A stretch of DNA of 7,333 bases, taken from the NCBI GenBank assembly GCA_031285465.1, contig JAITWD010000083.1:1-7333 (forward strand), read 5' to 3'. Within the stretch, counting starts at the first letter, position 1; each line of letters starts with the position of its first letter. Source of the DNA: Lachnospiraceae bacterium. GTDB lineage: Bacteria; Bacillota; Clostridia; Lachnospirales; Lachnospiraceae. The notes under the pieces were generated by a model. The model saw only the letters and a program-made list of their open reading frames with translations, did not search any database and was not told where the DNA came from. Shown one piece after another: positions 5,987-7,333 of the stretch. The translations under genes and the position numbers were made by a program.

Positions 5987-6060
5987 TGTCGGTAATAAAG
6001 GCGATTATTGAGGTGACCACCGATATTAAAGGCGATCATTGATGACCACCGATATTCACC
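5987..6060. repeat. Repeat pair resembling an IS21-family terminal end (remnant)
   Basis: After TGTCGG (5987-5992) two similar units follow: TAAAGGCGATTATTGAGGTG with ACCACCGAT, then TAAAGGCGATCATTGATG with ACCACCGAT, and finally ATTCACCGG. The GGCGAT-spacer-TGACCACC pattern, repeated in tandem behind a TGT terminus, is how I remember the multiple terminal repeats of IS21-family elements. No IstA or IstB gene and no second end are present, so this would be a solo end or remnant. The TCGGT/ACCGA pair (5989-5993 with 6018-6022) and AATAA/TTATT can also fold into a stem, so a regulatory role is an alternative. Confidence 0.4.
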
Positions 6061-6163
6061 GGATAGATCGTAAAACTGAAGGTGAGGCATGAACAGATGC
6101 CAACCCACTGTCATAATTTTATGGCAGGCCATAGTTAATGAACTGGCGGGGGATTTTAAAAGG

Positions 6164-6212
6164 GAGCTATCGCATTGTCTGAAAATATTTGGTCGTGCGA
6201 TAGCTCTTTTTT
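6164..6212 (+). terminator. Strong rho-independent terminator
   Basis: GAGCTATCGCA (6164-6174) pairs perfectly over 11 bp with TGCGATAGCTC (6196-6206) and is followed by six T residues. The stem is preceded by an A-rich run, so it could act in both directions. It insulates prfB from transcription coming from the collagen gene or the insertion-sequence remnant. It lies upstream of the predicted prfB promoter, so it is unlikely to be a prfB attenuator. Confidence 0.88.
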
Positions 6213-6263
6213 GCCCAAATACTACTATTAAAATTATTAGAAATCCGATTATTTTTTTAAAAC

Positions 6264-6291
6264 TTGCCAATTGGCTTAATAATGATATATT
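6264..6291 (+). promoter_or_regulatory. Probable sigma-A promoter of prfB
   Basis: TTGCCA (6264-6269) and TATATT (6286-6291) are separated by 16 bp, with TATTAT at 18 bp as an alternative -10. This would start transcription near 6298 and leave a leader of about 80 nt before the GTG at 6380. It lies just downstream of the strong terminator, which fits an independent prfB promoter. Confidence 0.5.
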
Positions 6292-6379
6292 ATTAATGAA
6301 GCATTAATTTTCAATTTAGTAGTTTTTAATGGAAGATTTTTGCCCAATCAAATAAAAATAGGAAAGAGGTGACGCATAG

Positions 6380-7333
6380 GTGGTAGAATTAGATCAGATG
6401 AAATCAGAATTACAGGCATACGAAACTCCTTTAGCGGAAGTGAGGGATTCACTTTGACTTAGATAATAAGTCAAAGAAAATTGAGGAACTGGAAATGGAT
6501 ATGACCGCTCCGGATTTTTGGGACAATCCCGACATTTCCAATAATAAAATGAAAGAGCTTAAGTCACTTAAGGATGCCGTCGAGGTTATTAGGAACCTGG
6601 AGGGGCAGTACGACGATATTGCTACATTGATTGAATTGGGTTACGAGGAAAATGACGAAAGTGTCATTCCGGATATCCGTCAGGAGTTGGATTCTTTTAT
6701 CCAAACCTTCGAGAACATTCGGATCAGTACCCTGCTCTCGGGAGAATATGATAAAAACAACGCCATTTTAAAGCTTAATGCCGGCGCAGGAGGAACCGAA
6801 AGCTGTGACTGGTGCGGCATGCTCTACCGGATGTACAGCCGCTGGGCCGATCGCAAAGGTTATAGTCTGGAGGTGTTAGATTATTTGGATGGCGATGAGG
6901 CCGGGATCAAATCGGTGACCTTCCAAATTAATGGTGTAAATGCCTATGGTTACCTCAAATCGGAAAAAGGGGTTCACCGCCTAGTGCGTATCTCTCCTTT
7001 TAATGCTCAGGGCAAACGTCAAACCTCCTTTGTTTCGCTGGATGTTATGCCGGATATTGAGGACGATGTCGATATTGATATAAATGATGACGAATTGCGT
7101 ATTGATACCTATCGAAGCAGTGGGGCGGGCGGTCAGCATATCAACAAGACCTCGTCGGCCATTCGGATCACCCATCTTCCCACCGGAGTAGTGGTTCAGT
7201 GTCAAAATGAGCGCTCGCAGCACATGAATAAAGATAAGGCGATGCAAATGCTGAAGGCCAAATTGCTTTTACTTAAGCAGGAGGCCAATGCCGAGAAATT
7301 ATCCGATATCCGTGGTGAGGTAAAAGATATCGG
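6380..7333 (+). CDS. prfB: Peptide chain release factor 2 (programmed frameshift; 3' end outside window)
   Basis: RF2 recognises UAA and UGA in the ribosomal A site and triggers release of the finished peptide. The first reading frame runs GTG 6380 to an in-frame TGA at 6455-6457 (25 codons, beginning MVELDQMKSELQAYE). A +1 shift at CTT-TGA-C then continues as DLDNKSKKIEELEMDM and stays open to the window end, giving about 317 of a usual 365 or so residues. The stop-recognition tripeptide SPF falls at residues 205-207 (6993-7001). The catalytic GGQ falls at 250-252 (7128-7136) within GAGGQHINKT. Both positions match E. coli RF2 numbering, which supports the start and the frameshift. GTG 6380 is preceded by GAGGTGA about 8 nt upstream. 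It appears to be transcribed from its own promoter. In many Firmicutes prfB follows secA, but here the preceding region holds the collagen gene and a terminator. Confidence 0.97.
6440..6458 (+). promoter_or_regulatory. prfB programmed +1 frameshift site
   Basis: CTTTGAC (6452-6458) is the classic RF2 slippery sequence. The P-site tRNA on CTT slips to TTT when the UGA is decoded slowly. An internal Shine-Dalgarno-like GTGAGGGA (6440-6447) lies 4 nt before CTT and stimulates the shift. When RF2 is abundant, termination at the UGA makes a 25-residue dead-end peptide. When RF2 is scarce, the ribosome shifts and full-length RF2 is made, so the gene is autoregulated. The mechanism is established for the family; the elements are visible here. 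Confidence 0.95.

Noticed and set aside
5920..6270. Minus-strand frame of 116 codons with a hydrophobic N-terminus
   Set aside because: It runs through the strong terminator stem and the IS21-like repeats and has no recognisable family.
6089..6307. 72-codon + strand frame beginning MNRCQPTVIILW
   Set aside because: It spans the 6164-6212 terminator, and its GGTGAGG lies only about 1 nt from the ATG, too close for initiation.

Overview
The window looks like a chromosomal segment from a spore-forming, low-to-mid GC member of the Clostridia (Firmicutes). The evidence is strong AAGGAGG-type ribosome binding sites, a consensus sigma-A promoter, a BclB-type collagen-like spore-surface protein, a TnpX-like large serine recombinase, and a prfB gene with the +1 programmed frameshift. 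I cannot name a genus. All confident genes lie on the + strand.

Layout. Positions 1-752 carry no convincing gene. They hold a rho-independent terminator (33-63), an 83-nt near-perfect hairpin (222-304), three degenerate 33-nt repeats that each carry a ribosome-binding-site/start-like module (338-436), and further small hairpins leading to a tyrosine recombinase gene (753-1637). That gene has similar AT-rich sequences at both ends (695-721 and 1637-1664). Positions 1638-1964 contain degenerate tandem repeats of about 65 bp. Next come a small DUF6870-like protein (1965-2225), a near-perfect sigma-A promoter (2275-2303) and a 574-residue large serine recombinase (2334-4058).

Only about 40 bp after the recombinase stop codon, a collagen-like Gly-X-Y frame is already running. 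It continues through two collagen blocks to a BclB-type C-terminal domain (stop at 5690). This frame has no credible start codon or ribosome binding site of its own, and an in-frame stop lies at 4080-4082. The simplest reading is that a recombinase-bearing element sits inside a spore-surface collagen gene, and that the 5' part of that gene lies beyond the other end of the element, outside this window. The arrangement resembles sigK/skin and spsM/SP-beta, in which a large serine recombinase excises an element during sporulation and rejoins a sporulation gene. Whether this element excises cannot be read from the window.

Positions 5691-6379 are non-coding. They hold a hairpin just after the collagen gene, a pair of repeats resembling the end of an IS21-family element (5987-6060), a strong terminator (6164-6212) and a probable promoter for prfB. 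The window ends inside prfB (release factor 2). Its frame is interrupted by the autoregulatory CTT-TGA-C frameshift site, and its SPF and GGQ motifs are intact.
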